Assembly (NCBI RefSeq): GCF_900453205.1
Contig: NZ_UGQU01000003.1
Location: 434,001 to 498,000 of the forward strand
Length of the DNA stretch: 64,000 nucleotides
Source of the DNA: Moraxella lacunata
GTDB taxonomy: Bacteria; Pseudomonadota; Gammaproteobacteria; Pseudomonadales; Moraxellaceae
Direction of reading: 5' to 3'
Shown here: positions 52,956 to 61,164 of the stretch, piece after piece
Layout: the number at the start of each line of letters is the position of its first letter
Numbering within the stretch: the stretch's first letter is position 1
Translations under genes and position numbers: made by a program
The notes under the pieces: generated by a model
Told to the model about the DNA's origin: nothing
Databases searched by the model: none
The model's input: the letters and a program-made list of their open reading frames with translations, nothing else

Positions 52956-54437
52956 ATGGGCGACAATAAAGACACCCAAAACGATGATGTTGAATTTAGT
53001 CAAGACGAACTTGATGAACTTAAAAAACAAGGCATTGATGACAATGAATTAGATAATATTGTCAAAACAGTCAATGATGAATTGTCCGATAATGCCAATG
53101 AGAAAGACGATGACAAAGAAAATCATGAAAATAACAATAAAAATACCGACCAAGAAAAAATTATAAATTCTGATAAAAGTAAAGATAATTTAAAACCAAA
53201 TGATGAAATCAAAAACATCGCTTTAAATAACCAATCCAATAAAAAAGAAACTCACAAAACAGATGATTTAAAAAATAGCGAATTAAAAAACAATAGTTTA
53301 AAAACCGAAAAAGAATTAGACAAAATCGAACAACACCAAGCCGACATTGTTCGTACGCTTATCGCCAAAAAGCATGGCGAAAAAACCATCAATCACAAAG
53401 ACGTGCGAATCAGCATAGAAGCAGGGGCATTGCCGACCAAAATGTTCTTTATTATGAATGGCTTGTCGGCAGTGATTGCAGGTTATGGACTGCTTGCCAA
53501 CTCACCTGCGGTGGTCATCGGGGCAATGCTGGTGGCGATGATGCTCTCGCCCATTACCAGCATGGCGTTGGCGGTGATTGATGCACGGCTATCCTTGCTC
53601 AAAACTTCGTTCCAAACCTTAATCGGTGGGATTTTGCTGATTTTTGCCATTGGTATGGTGCTGGGCTTTTTATACCCCGACCATGTGATGACGGGCGAGA
53701 TTTTGGCACGCACATCGCCCACGACCATGGATTTGGTGGTGGCATTGGCAGGCGGTACAGCAGGGGCGTATGCCATGGTCTCGCCCAACCTATCGGTGGC
53801 GGTGGTGGGTGTGGCGGTGGCGACTGCCCTTGTTCCGCCTTTGACGGCAAGTGGGATTTTGCTGTCGGCAGGGCATTTTTCGTTGGCAATGGGGGCGTTA
53901 TTGCTTGCCGTTACCAACATGCTCGCCATTCAATTTACCAATGCTCTTGTATTGTGGCTGTTTGGTTTTCGTAGAACGCTCAATGATGATGACGTGGGCA
54001 AATTGGGGCAACTTGGGCAATTTTTAAAAAGAAATTTTGCCGTGTTAATGGCGTTGGTGGTGATTGGTGGGTATTTATCCTTTAATTTTAGCCATACTTT
54101 AAATGAGCAAAATTTTGAACGCCAAAGCAATGCCTTAATTGAAAAAAGCATAGAACATCAAGCCAATTATTTGGTATCATCAAGTATTAACAAAGAACAA
54201 AAAGTGCATATCTTGCGAGCGGTCATTCAAGGTAGCCAGCCTCCAAGCCAAGCCCAAGTTTATGAATTAGAAAAAGCCATTCAAAAAATCGCTGATGATA
54301 CCTTTAAAAATCGCACGATTAAATTACAAATTCGCTTTGTCCCTGAAACAGTCATTGAATCCACGCCAAGCAATGAAAGCGAATTAAAATTAAGCCCCAA
54401 TGATATTAAAAATTTGCAACGAACGCCGAATAACTAA
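52956..54437 (+). CDS. DUF389/TIGR00341 membrane protein with a disordered N-terminal tail
   Basis: 493 residues. Residues about 1-125 are charged low-complexity sequence (Asp, Asn, Lys, Glu), unusually long for the family. The rest is the DUF389 (TIGR00341) membrane core: NSPAVVIGAMLVAMMLSPITSMALAVIDARL near 178-208 and TMDLVVALAGGTAGAYAMVS near 255-275, with about six TM segments, then a C-terminal soluble part. Function of DUF389 proteins is unknown. The low-complexity part is also more AT-rich than the core. Confidence 0.85.
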   Translation: MGDNKDTQNDDVEFSQDELDELKKQGIDDNELDNIVKTVNDELSDNANEKDDDKENHENNNKNTDQEKIINSDKSKDNLKPNDEIKNIALNNQSNKKETHKTDDLKNSELKNNSLKTEKELDKIEQHQADIVRTLIAKKHGEKTINHKDVRISIEAGALPTKMFFIMNGLSAVIAGYGLLANSPAVVIGAMLVAMMLSPITSMALAVIDARLSLLKTSFQTLIGGILLIFAIGMVLGFLYPDHVMTGEILARTSPTTMDLVVALAGGTAGAYAMVSPNLSVAVVGVAVATALVPPLTASGILLSAGHFSLAMGALLLAVTNMLAIQFTNALVLWLFGFRRTLNDDDVGKLGQLGQFLKRNFAVLMALVVIGGYLSFNFSHTLNEQNFERQSNALIEKSIEHQANYLVSSSINKEQKVHILRAVIQGSQPPSQAQVYELEKAIQKIADDTFKNRTIKLQIRFVPETVIESTPSNESELKLSPNDIKNLQRTPNN

Positions 54438-54468
54438 TATCTAACGCCATAAAAAAGAGAGAATCATC

Positions 54469-54594
54469 ATGTCAAATAGAGACAATTTTATCAAACGTGA
54501 ATTAAAACGTATGATTCAGTATTATATCAAGCCACGCATTCGTAGTTATTTATGGAAAATTGCAAGGTGTATTATTGATAAAATTGTGCGTTAA
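54469..54594 (+). CDS. Small basic protein (41 residues)
   Basis: A short frame, SNRDNFIKRELKRMIQYYIK then a basic amphipathic helix ending IARCIIDKIVR, 31 bp after the DUF389 gene and immediately before a terminator. A purine-rich AGAGA precedes the ATG. Position between gene and terminator and a regular amphipathic pattern support coding; no homologue is recognised. Confidence 0.45.
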   Translation: MSNRDNFIKRELKRMIQYYIKPRIRSYLWKIARCIIDKIVR

Positions 54595-54597
54595 ATA

Positions 54598-54628
54598 AAA
54601 AACCCACAACTTACCATTGTGGGTTTTT
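54598..54628. terminator. Bidirectional terminator
   Basis: AAAAACCCACAA (54598-54609) pairs with TTGTGGGTTTTT (54617-54628). With T runs on both strands it serves the DUF389 unit (plus) and the flotillin operon (minus), which converge here. Confidence 0.9.
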
Positions 54629-54640
54629 GCCATTTTTGAT

Positions 54641-56371
54641 TTAGTCTTTATTTACGCCTTTATCCAGTCCATTTGTCAGTCCGTTAATGTCCGCCCCATT
54701 TAGCCCAATCTCCTTTAACAGATTGTCCACAAGCGGGGCTTGGCTACGATACCGCAAGGCAGAATTGACCATTTGGTCGGCAAGGCTAGCATTTGCTGTG
54801 GTATCGCTTGTCTCGCCACTTGCCCCAAAACCGCCCAAGCCATTGACCTGCAAAATCTTAATGTCATCAATGTTCTCCATGGGCTTGACACTTTCACGGA
54901 TAATCTCGGGCAAATGTTTGAGCAGGGCAAGGCGAATTTGCATTTCAATCTGCTCGCTTGACAGCACGTTGGACGCTTCATTGACCGCTTTTGTCCCGTC
55001 TGCATCCACCTGATATTGACGCTCTTTGGCTTCGGCAAGCAGAATCTGAGCGTCCGCCTCACCTTTGGCTTGTAGGCGTAATTTTTCCGCTTCGGCTTCG
55101 GCACTGATACGCACCGCCTCAGCTTGGTCAATGGACGCTTGTTTTTGGGCTTCGGCGGCAACTGTAATGGCAATCGCATCTTTTTGAGCAAGCTCGGTTG
55201 CTGAGATGAGCTCCACCGCCTTAGCACGCTCGGCTCGCTCGGTCTCACGCACCGTAATCACGCTCTCTTCTTCTTTGACCGCTGCCGCTCGTGCCTTGTC
55301 GGCTTGGGCTTTGGCTTCGGATTCGGCACGGGATTTTTCAGCAACGGCAATGGCACGGTCTTGCTCGGCAAGCTCAATCGCCTTTTTACGTTCTACTTCG
55401 GCTTGCTCAATGCGTTGTTCTTTTTGGATTTTTTCGTTTTCAATGTCTCGCTCGGCAAGAATTTTTTTCAAATCCACTTCACGCTTGGCGGCAATTTGGG
55501 CTTCTTCGGCTTCACGCTGTTTGCTTGCTTCTTGACTGGCAATCTCAGCCGTCTGCTCGGCACGGCGAACGGCAATTTCTCGCTCTTGCTCGGCTTTACG
55601 AATTTCAATTTCTCGCTCCTGCTCTAATTTGGCGTACTCTTCTTCACGCAAGATTTGTAGGCGGGTGCGTTCGGCTTCTAGATTTTTGGTTTTAATCGCC
55701 AAATCGGTGTCTTGCTCAATGTCGTTTCGCTTTTTACGGCGAATCTCAATGGTCTCGGTCAAACGTGTCAAACCCTCAGCGTCAAAGGCGTTTTGGGGAT
55801 TAAAATACTCAAATCCCGTCTGGTCAAGCCCTGTCAAGGACACGGTTTCAAGCTCCAAGCCGTTTTTGAACAAATCTTCTGAAACGACCTGCTGAACTTT
55901 TTGCACAAAATCCACCCGCTTTTCGTGTAGCTCTTCCATTGCCATTTCGGCAGCAACGGCACGCAGGCTATCCACAAATTTACCCTCTACCAAATCCTTT
56001 AAATCCTGTGGCGACATGGTTTTCATGCCCAAGGTCTGGGCGGCTGTGGCAATGGATTCGGCAGTGGGTTTGACACGCACATAGAACTCGGCGGTTACGT
56101 CCACACGCATACGGTCTTTGGTGATGAGTGCCTGCTCGGACGCACGGCGTACTTCAAGGCGTAGCGTGTTCATATTGACAGGAATCACCTCGTGCAAGAC
56201 AGGCAGGACAATCGCACCGCCATTTACAATCACTTTTTCGCCACCAAAACCTGTCCGCACAAAGGACACTTCCTTACTGGCACGGCGATACAGGCGAGTC
56301 AAAATCAAGCCCAAGATGACTAGGGCAACCAAAATCACCCCTGCAGTGATAAGAATTGAGATTAGGTTCAT
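54641..56371 (-). CDS. Flotillin/YqiK-family SPFH protein
   Basis: A 576-residue protein: N-terminal TM hairpin/anchor (about 5-26), SPFH domain (about 30-200: SFVRTGFGGEKVIVNGGAIV, then FYVRVKPTAESIA), and a long Ala/Glu-rich coiled coil (about 220-460) typical of flotillins, ending in a Gly/Asn-rich tail. Flotillins organise membrane microdomains. Last gene of a minus-strand cluster with YqiJ and a DKNYY protein, as in yqiJK. Confidence 0.93.
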   Translation of the reverse strand: MNLISILITAGVILVALVILGLILTRLYRRASKEVSFVRTGFGGEKVIVNGGAIVLPVLHEVIPVNMNTLRLEVRRASEQALITKDRMRVDVTAEFYVRVKPTAESIATAAQTLGMKTMSPQDLKDLVEGKFVDSLRAVAAEMAMEELHEKRVDFVQKVQQVVSEDLFKNGLELETVSLTGLDQTGFEYFNPQNAFDAEGLTRLTETIEIRRKKRNDIEQDTDLAIKTKNLEAERTRLQILREEEYAKLEQEREIEIRKAEQEREIAVRRAEQTAEIASQEASKQREAEEAQIAAKREVDLKKILAERDIENEKIQKEQRIEQAEVERKKAIELAEQDRAIAVAEKSRAESEAKAQADKARAAAVKEEESVITVRETERAERAKAVELISATELAQKDAIAITVAAEAQKQASIDQAEAVRISAEAEAEKLRLQAKGEADAQILLAEAKERQYQVDADGTKAVNEASNVLSSEQIEMQIRLALLKHLPEIIRESVKPMENIDDIKILQVNGLGGFGASGETSDTTANASLADQMVNSALRYRSQAPLVDNLLKEIGLNGADINGLTNGLDKGVNKD

Positions 56372-56398
56372 AACTTTTCCTTTTTAAAAAGTAACATA

Positions 56399-57100
56399 TC
56401 AATAAGGCGATGATTTGGCTTTTTGTTTATCCCAATCATTAGGGCTTTCATTGGGCAAAATCTTATCCATATGATAAACAAAGTTTTCATCTTTTGAATA
56501 ATAACCGTGCAAATGCTCCCAATTAGGGTTATCCGACCTTGTTATTTTATTTGAAATATAATAAATATATTTATCATCTTTAATAAAATTAAATTTAGAA
56601 CAAGGCATTGTTTGCACGGTATTTATGTCAATATTTTTAAATGCCCTTCCTTGCCAATAAATAAATTGATTATCTTTGGCAAAACAAAATCCCAATGGTT
56701 TTAATGATTTTGGATTTTGGCATTTTGTTAAGACACGAGCATAATAATAGGCTTGATAATCATCATACGCATAGCCATTATCCAATACTACAAAACTTTT
56801 AAAATCGTGATTTTTAACAGGCTTAATGCTACTTTCATATTCAAAATAAATGGCGTTTTTATCTTTAATATAGCCATAGCCTAATACTTCAAAAGTTTCT
56901 CGGTCTAATTTGGTTTTTGTCCAAGCCCAATAAATATGTGTTTTATCACGACCAAAAAATGGCGATAAAATCATGCCATGCTTATTATATTGAACAGCTG
57001 GATTGATAAAAACTTCAAAACTATCCACATCGGCATTTTTGTGAAGTCTGCCTTGATGATATACTTTGCCGTCTTTAATTTCCCAATAAACAATATTCAT
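56399..57100 (-). CDS. DKNYY-family protein
   Basis: About 233 residues of repeated DKNYY-type units: a residue pattern KD-x-x-x-[IV]Y-[FW] recurs (KDKNAIYFEYES, KDNQFIYWQGRA, KDDKYIYYISNK, KDENFVYHMDK), each about 35-45 residues apart. Such proteins are usually surface or periplasmic and of unknown function, but no signal peptide is visible here. The start is uncertain: ATG 57100 gives MNIVYWEIKDGK; an ATG at 57151 adds 17 residues. The gene is inserted between the yqiJ-like and yqiK-like genes and is AT-rich relative to them. Confidence 0.75.
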   Translation of the reverse strand: MNIVYWEIKDGKVYHQGRLHKNADVDSFEVFINPAVQYNKHGMILSPFFGRDKTHIYWAWTKTKLDRETFEVLGYGYIKDKNAIYFEYESSIKPVKNHDFKSFVVLDNGYAYDDYQAYYYARVLTKCQNPKSLKPLGFCFAKDNQFIYWQGRAFKNIDINTVQTMPCSKFNFIKDDKYIYYISNKITRSDNPNWEHLHGYYSKDENFVYHMDKILPNESPNDWDKQKAKSSPY

Positions 57101-57153
57101 TGTTTTGTCTTTAATTGTTTGATTGGGTAAATTTTTTAATAATGTCCACATAA

Positions 57154-57822
57154 TCAATCAACAAGCACCCCATTCATATTCTTTATCGCCCGAAAATTAA
57201 CGCCCGTCTGCGACACCAATAGCACCGTCTCGCCTTGTGTTAGGGTCTCATCGGTATCGGCAAATGCCATGACATAATGCGTCTGCCCGTGCGTGTCTTT
57301 AACTCGTACTTGGGCAGATTGATTGACTGTGGCATTGCCCAGCACAATCACGCCCACACGCCCGACCAGCTCTTTGCTGTCAATGGCGGTTGTCTCATCT
57401 TTGGGTAGGATTTTGTATAGCCCTTTGGCAGATAGACGGACAATGGGCAAACTTAAAAACCACACCACAATCACAGCAATGATTTTTGGCAAATAAAATC
57501 CCAACAAGCTATATACCACCGACTGAAAAATAAATCCCGTCAATCCAAATACCGCCAAAAACACCACCATAAGCATAAGTAGCGGTATTTTGCCAACATA
57601 TAGCCAGCTTAAAAAACGGATAAATACGCCCGTATCCACATTCGGGCTATCAATGCCAATCTCGGCATGGGCTTCGGTCAAACTGTCAGGCAAAAATCCG
57701 TCCACCCAATCATTTGCCCCACCAATCATCAATGCCACAATTTCTAGGATAAATAACAAAAACATCAGCGTAATTGCCACACCGAATATAAAGTTTTGGG
57801 GTGCAAAAATTAAATCAAGCAT
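57154..57822 (-). CDS. YqiJ-like membrane protein with OB-fold domain
   Basis: A 222-residue protein with three to four TM segments (about 12-32, 70-90, 100-125) and a C-terminal OB-fold/NfeD-like soluble domain (about 140-222: SKELVGRVGVIVLGNATVNQSAQVRV). YqiJ/DUF1449 proteins pair with flotillins (YqiK) in membrane-stress loci, matching the flotillin gene two genes downstream. Confidence 0.85.
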   Translation of the reverse strand: MLDLIFAPQNFIFGVAITLMFLLFILEIVALMIGGANDWVDGFLPDSLTEAHAEIGIDSPNVDTGVFIRFLSWLYVGKIPLLMLMVVFLAVFGLTGFIFQSVVYSLLGFYLPKIIAVIVVWFLSLPIVRLSAKGLYKILPKDETTAIDSKELVGRVGVIVLGNATVNQSAQVRVKDTHGQTHYVMAFADTDETLTQGETVLLVSQTGVNFRAIKNMNGVLVD

Positions 57823-57917
57823 GATTATCCTTATAACTATTTATTGGCGATTTTTAATGGAATGGTTAAATAAAAATAGGTTTGAATTTAAATAAAAATT
57901 GATTTTAAAACTTGGGT

Positions 57918-57940
57918 GTAGGGGCGAATCACATTCGCCC
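57918..57940. repeat. Mini-palindrome repeat (family 3)
   Basis: GTAGGGGCGAATCACATTCG then CCC, in the gap between the PspA-type and yqiJ-like genes. Confidence 0.6.
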
Positions 57941-57986
57941 AATGATTAAATTCACCCCCACCAAATATTCATTTTAAAAACAAACC

Positions 57987-58652
57987 CTATTTCATTTTTA
58001 ATTGTGCCAACCGCTCGGCAATACGATTATTTCTGGCAAGCTCTTCAAGCTCTTTTAGCCCTTGGGCATTGCCATTACCGCTTGTGTTATGTGCCATGCC
58101 TGTTTGACGGCTCATGGTGCGGTCAAAGGCATTGGACGCTTTGTCGGCTCGTTGGGCAATTTTATCAAGACTGCTTACCCCAGCCGTCTGCCCATTTGCA
58201 CCGCTTGTCGCTAAGGTCTGCTGATATTGCTCAATGGCTAGGCTTATCTCACGGCGTTTGGCTTGCAGGGCGATGATAAAGCCTTCTAGCTCTTTTTCTT
58301 TGTCGGTGCAGTCGGCAATGGTGTTTTCAAGCACGGGAATGCGTGCCTCAATGTCCATTTGCTCGGCAATACCCACCTGTGCCAAATCGTCTCGCCCCAC
58401 ATTGACCGCCGTCATGATACTGTCGTTTAGGCTTTCGTGGCGGGTGTTTTCATCGTTCAGTTTTTTGCTGGCTAGGTGCTTTTGGGCGACCACTTTGCCA
58501 AGCTCGCCACGCACTTCATCAATCGCCTTATCAAGCTCACGCAAGTTTTCGTTAAAGGCAAGCATGGGGGCTAGGTCTTCGGCTTTGTCTAGCATGGCAT
58601 GAAATCCGCCACTGACTAGGCGACCGACACGGTAGGATAGGGTTTCGCTCAT
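57987..58652 (-). CDS. PspA/IM30-family protein
   Basis: A 221-residue, almost wholly helical coiled-coil protein of the PspA/IM30 (ESCRT-III-like) family: GRLVSGGFHAMLDKAEDLAP at the start, then long heptads. These proteins coat and repair stressed membranes. Adjacent YqiJ and flotillin genes fit a membrane-maintenance cluster. Confidence 0.88.
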   Translation of the reverse strand: MSETLSYRVGRLVSGGFHAMLDKAEDLAPMLAFNENLRELDKAIDEVRGELGKVVAQKHLASKKLNDENTRHESLNDSIMTAVNVGRDDLAQVGIAEQMDIEARIPVLENTIADCTDKEKELEGFIIALQAKRREISLAIEQYQQTLATSGANGQTAGVSSLDKIAQRADKASNAFDRTMSRQTGMAHNTSGNGNAQGLKELEELARNNRIAERLAQLKMK

Positions 58653-58675
58653 AACTACTCCTTTTGATTTGAGAA

Positions 58676-59155
58676 TTAAATAAATTTTAAATAATAATCA
58701 CAATATTGCTCCAAATATTTTGGCTTAACCATGTTATCATCTTTATCATAACAAAATTGCCAAATCATGTCGCCAATATCGTCATCATATTCAAATAAAT
58801 CATAACAGATAAATTGACCTTGATTATCATACCAAGTAAATTTGTGTTTTTTATCCGCAATAAGCCACTCTTGTTTTGTGCTTAATAAAAGTTCAAATTT
58901 ACCATTGATAAGTTTATAATCACGATAACCAAAATAATCTTGCTCGGAATAATATTCACGATACGCCACCAATGTTTGTGAATTATCATAAACACAGTCG
59001 CAAATTTTATTGCCCGATGTGTCATATTCGCATAATTCATCTTGCAAAACAATACCATTTAAATCAGTAATCACACTTCTAATAATTTTCTCATTAGAAT
59101 TTCTATAAATGGTTATAAAATGTGTATCAAGGTCAAATTTTTCAGTTTTAATCAT
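58676..59155 (-). CDS. Hypothetical protein, Tyr/Asp-rich
   Basis: A 159-residue protein of unrecognised family, AT-rich, with short aromatic-acidic motifs (LCEYDTSGNKICDCVYDN, FTWYDNQGQFICYDLFEYDD) that resemble beta-hairpin units of RHS/YD-type or DKNYY-type repeats. It overlaps the next upstream gene by 8 bp and may belong to the same operon as PspA. No signal peptide. Confidence 0.65.
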   Translation of the reverse strand: MIKTEKFDLDTHFITIYRNSNEKIIRSVITDLNGIVLQDELCEYDTSGNKICDCVYDNSQTLVAYREYYSEQDYFGYRDYKLINGKFELLLSTKQEWLIADKKHKFTWYDNQGQFICYDLFEYDDDIGDMIWQFCYDKDDNMVKPKYLEQYCDYYLKFI

Positions 59156-59663
59156 TTTGTGGTTTGTTTTGATAAATCAAATTTGCCAACTGTAACGTAT
59201 TATCCAGCTCGTCCAGCACGCTGTCATCATAGCCCGCCCCCTTGCCTGTAATAGCAAGCTGTAACACGCTGTCCATCAGGCGAACCACTCGCCACATCGC
59301 CTGTTTTTCAAAATTGATAAGGGCAGATTTGTCGCACGTTTTGGGATAATCACTCATCATGGTCGCCACCAAATCGGGCAAAATCTCAAAAATTCTCGCC
59401 ACAATGTGCGAATGTACACCCAGCTCTTTTTCAAGTGCCAAAATCTCATGGCGAGCGGTGTAAAGCTGTTGCTCGGCAAGCGATAGACTGGTTTCATAAT
59501 CTTGCCCTTGGGTGTGCAAGGTGCGTGCTTGGCTCAGCAGTTCACGGATTTTGTCGGACGGTGTATTCGCCCCTTGTATCTGTAAACTGGCAATAAAATC
59601 AGCGTCTTCTTGGCTAATGCGGACACTTATCGGCACTCGGCTATTACTTGGCGTATTTGGCAT
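59148..59663 (-). CDS. Ribbon-helix-helix-like protein upstream of the PspA cluster
   Basis: A 171-residue protein whose first 45 residues (SRVPISVRISQEDADFIASL then GANTPSDKIRELLSQA) look like a ribbon-helix-helix DNA-binding segment, followed by a long helical domain. It is the first gene of the minus-strand cluster, so it could regulate it. No confident family match. Confidence 0.65.
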   Translation of the reverse strand: MPNTPSNSRVPISVRISQEDADFIASLQIQGANTPSDKIRELLSQARTLHTQGQDYETSLSLAEQQLYTARHEILALEKELGVHSHIVARIFEILPDLVATMMSDYPKTCDKSALINFEKQAMWRVVRLMDSVLQLAITGKGAGYDDSVLDELDNTLQLANLIYQNKPQND

Positions 59664-59811
59664 GCAGACACCCTGTATTATTTTGTATTCATTTGCATAC
59701 GAATATAATCTATCGTGGACGGTTTGTCAAGTGGTTTTGAGAAAAATTGTTATTTGGTAGATTTTTGGCGATAAAAAAGCAACCCAAACAGTTGCTTTTT
59801 ATAAATATCAA

Positions 59812-60162
59812 TCACTCTTCATCAAGCAAATCCCGCTCTCTGGCGGCAGTCAAAAGGTTGTTTGAGCGGTTGCCCGTACGGCAAAAGATGTGCAATGGGC
59901 GTTCGGTTTCATTAAAAAAATCAGCAAAGGCTTGGACGTGGTTCATGTCCATCATACCACCTGCAAAGGCAATTTGTTTATAGGCGATACCGTGAGCTTG
60001 GCACGCCTGCTCAATCTCAGCAGATGTCGGCTGTCCTTCTTCCTCAAAGTCTGGGCGGTTGTTTACCACGGTTTTTACTCCCATGCGGGCAAGCTCTGCC
60101 ACATCAGCAGGGGTGATTTGACCTGATAGGGTAATGCGAAATTCGGGGGCGGTGTTACTCAT
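59812..60162 (-). CDS. DUF442/TIGR01244 phosphatase-like protein
   Basis: About 116 residues from ATG 60162, which has AGGAAA upstream; a longer frame to 60312 has no such site. Tyrosine-phosphatase-like fold: FRITLSGQITPADVAELARM near 7-26, NNRPDFEEEGQPTSAEIE near 34-51, and the P-loop HIFCRTGNRSNNLL near 86-99 with the nucleophile Cys and Arg. Related to the Blh N-terminal domain. Role unknown. Confidence 0.85.
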   Translation of the reverse strand: MSNTAPEFRITLSGQITPADVAELARMGVKTVVNNRPDFEEEGQPTSAEIEQACQAHGIAYKQIAFAGGMMDMNHVQAFADFFNETERPLHIFCRTGNRSNNLLTAARERDLLDEE

Positions 60163-60276
60163 AACTTTTCCTATTAAAATACTAAAAATCAAAAGGCATA
60201 TTACCTGTTTTTGATATATTTGGCAAATGGATTTTTGGGATAATTTTGTTATAATAACACCTATTTGAGATGAATG

Positions 60277-61053
60277 ATGACAAATACCGACCACCACACC
60301 CAAATCACCCACACCCTACACACCACTTGCCACGCCTACGCCACTACACCGCTACACGCCATAGAGAGCGGTAGTCGGGCATGGGGTTTTGCCAGTTTTG
60401 ATAGTGATTTTGATGTACGGCTCATTTATCATCATACGCCTGATTGGTATTTGCAAATTTATGACGACAAAGACACGTTTGAATTTATCAGTCATGAGTT
60501 ATTTGACGTGCCGTTTGATATTGGCGGTTGGGATATTAAAAAAGCGTTGGTACACATTCATAAATCCAATGCCGTGATTTTTGAATGGTTAAATTCGCCC
60601 ATTATTTATCATAGTGATGATGAATTTATTAAAGAGATTAAACTTATCCAATCAGACTTTTTTAACCCCCAGGCAGTCTATCATCATTATCAAGGCATGG
60701 CAAAAAAGGCAAATGGCGAGCTAGACATATCACGCCCTATAAAACTTAAAAAATGGTGTTATCTGATTCGTGCATTGCTTGCAAGTCTATGGATAAAAGA
60801 ATACCAAACCATGCCCCCTGTGTGTATGAATGAAATTTTTGGTTTGTTAAATCCTGATGATGTTAATGAATTAAATCATATTATTTATTTAAAACAATCA
60901 CATGATGAAAAATATTTATATGAACTGCCTCTATCCATGCAAACATTTACCCAACATCTTTGGCAAACAACCAAAAATTTAACTTTTGATAAAAAACAAA
61001 AAGGCGATGTTGGTGTGTTAAATGACTTGTTTAGAAAAATTGTTTTTAAATAA
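60277..61053 (+). CDS. RlaP-like nucleotidyltransferase 1
   Basis: About 258 residues of the pfam10127 nucleotidyltransferase family (DNA polymerase beta superfamily, linked to RNA repair). Active-site motif GSRAWG at 32-37 and DSDFDVR with Asp44/Asp46; a C-terminal helical domain follows. ATG 60277 has GAG 7 nt upstream; an ATG 3 bp earlier is less well placed. A second, longer relative lies directly downstream, 112 bp on. Confidence 0.85.
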   Translation: MTNTDHHTQITHTLHTTCHAYATTPLHAIESGSRAWGFASFDSDFDVRLIYHHTPDWYLQIYDDKDTFEFISHELFDVPFDIGGWDIKKALVHIHKSNAVIFEWLNSPIIYHSDDEFIKEIKLIQSDFFNPQAVYHHYQGMAKKANGELDISRPIKLKKWCYLIRALLASLWIKEYQTMPPVCMNEIFGLLNPDDVNELNHIIYLKQSHDEKYLYELPLSMQTFTQHLWQTTKNLTFDKKQKGDVGVLNDLFRKIVFK

Positions 61054-61100
61054 ATTTATCAATTATATATGTTAAAAATTGACAGATTGAAAATACATTT

Positions 61101-61130
61101 GTAGAGGTCAAATTGCAATTTGTCCTTCTA
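61101..61130. repeat. Mini-palindrome repeat (family 3), degenerate
   Basis: GTAGAGGTCAAATTGCAATT then TGTCCTTCTA, a diverged copy between the two nucleotidyltransferase genes. Confidence 0.45.
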
Positions 61131-61164
61131 TATTAAAAATCACATAAAATTAACGAGAATCCCC

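Noticed and set aside
60163-60312. Longer start for the DUF442 protein
   Set aside because: It would overlap the divergent nucleotidyltransferase start and lacks a ribosome site; ATG 60162 has AGGAAA.
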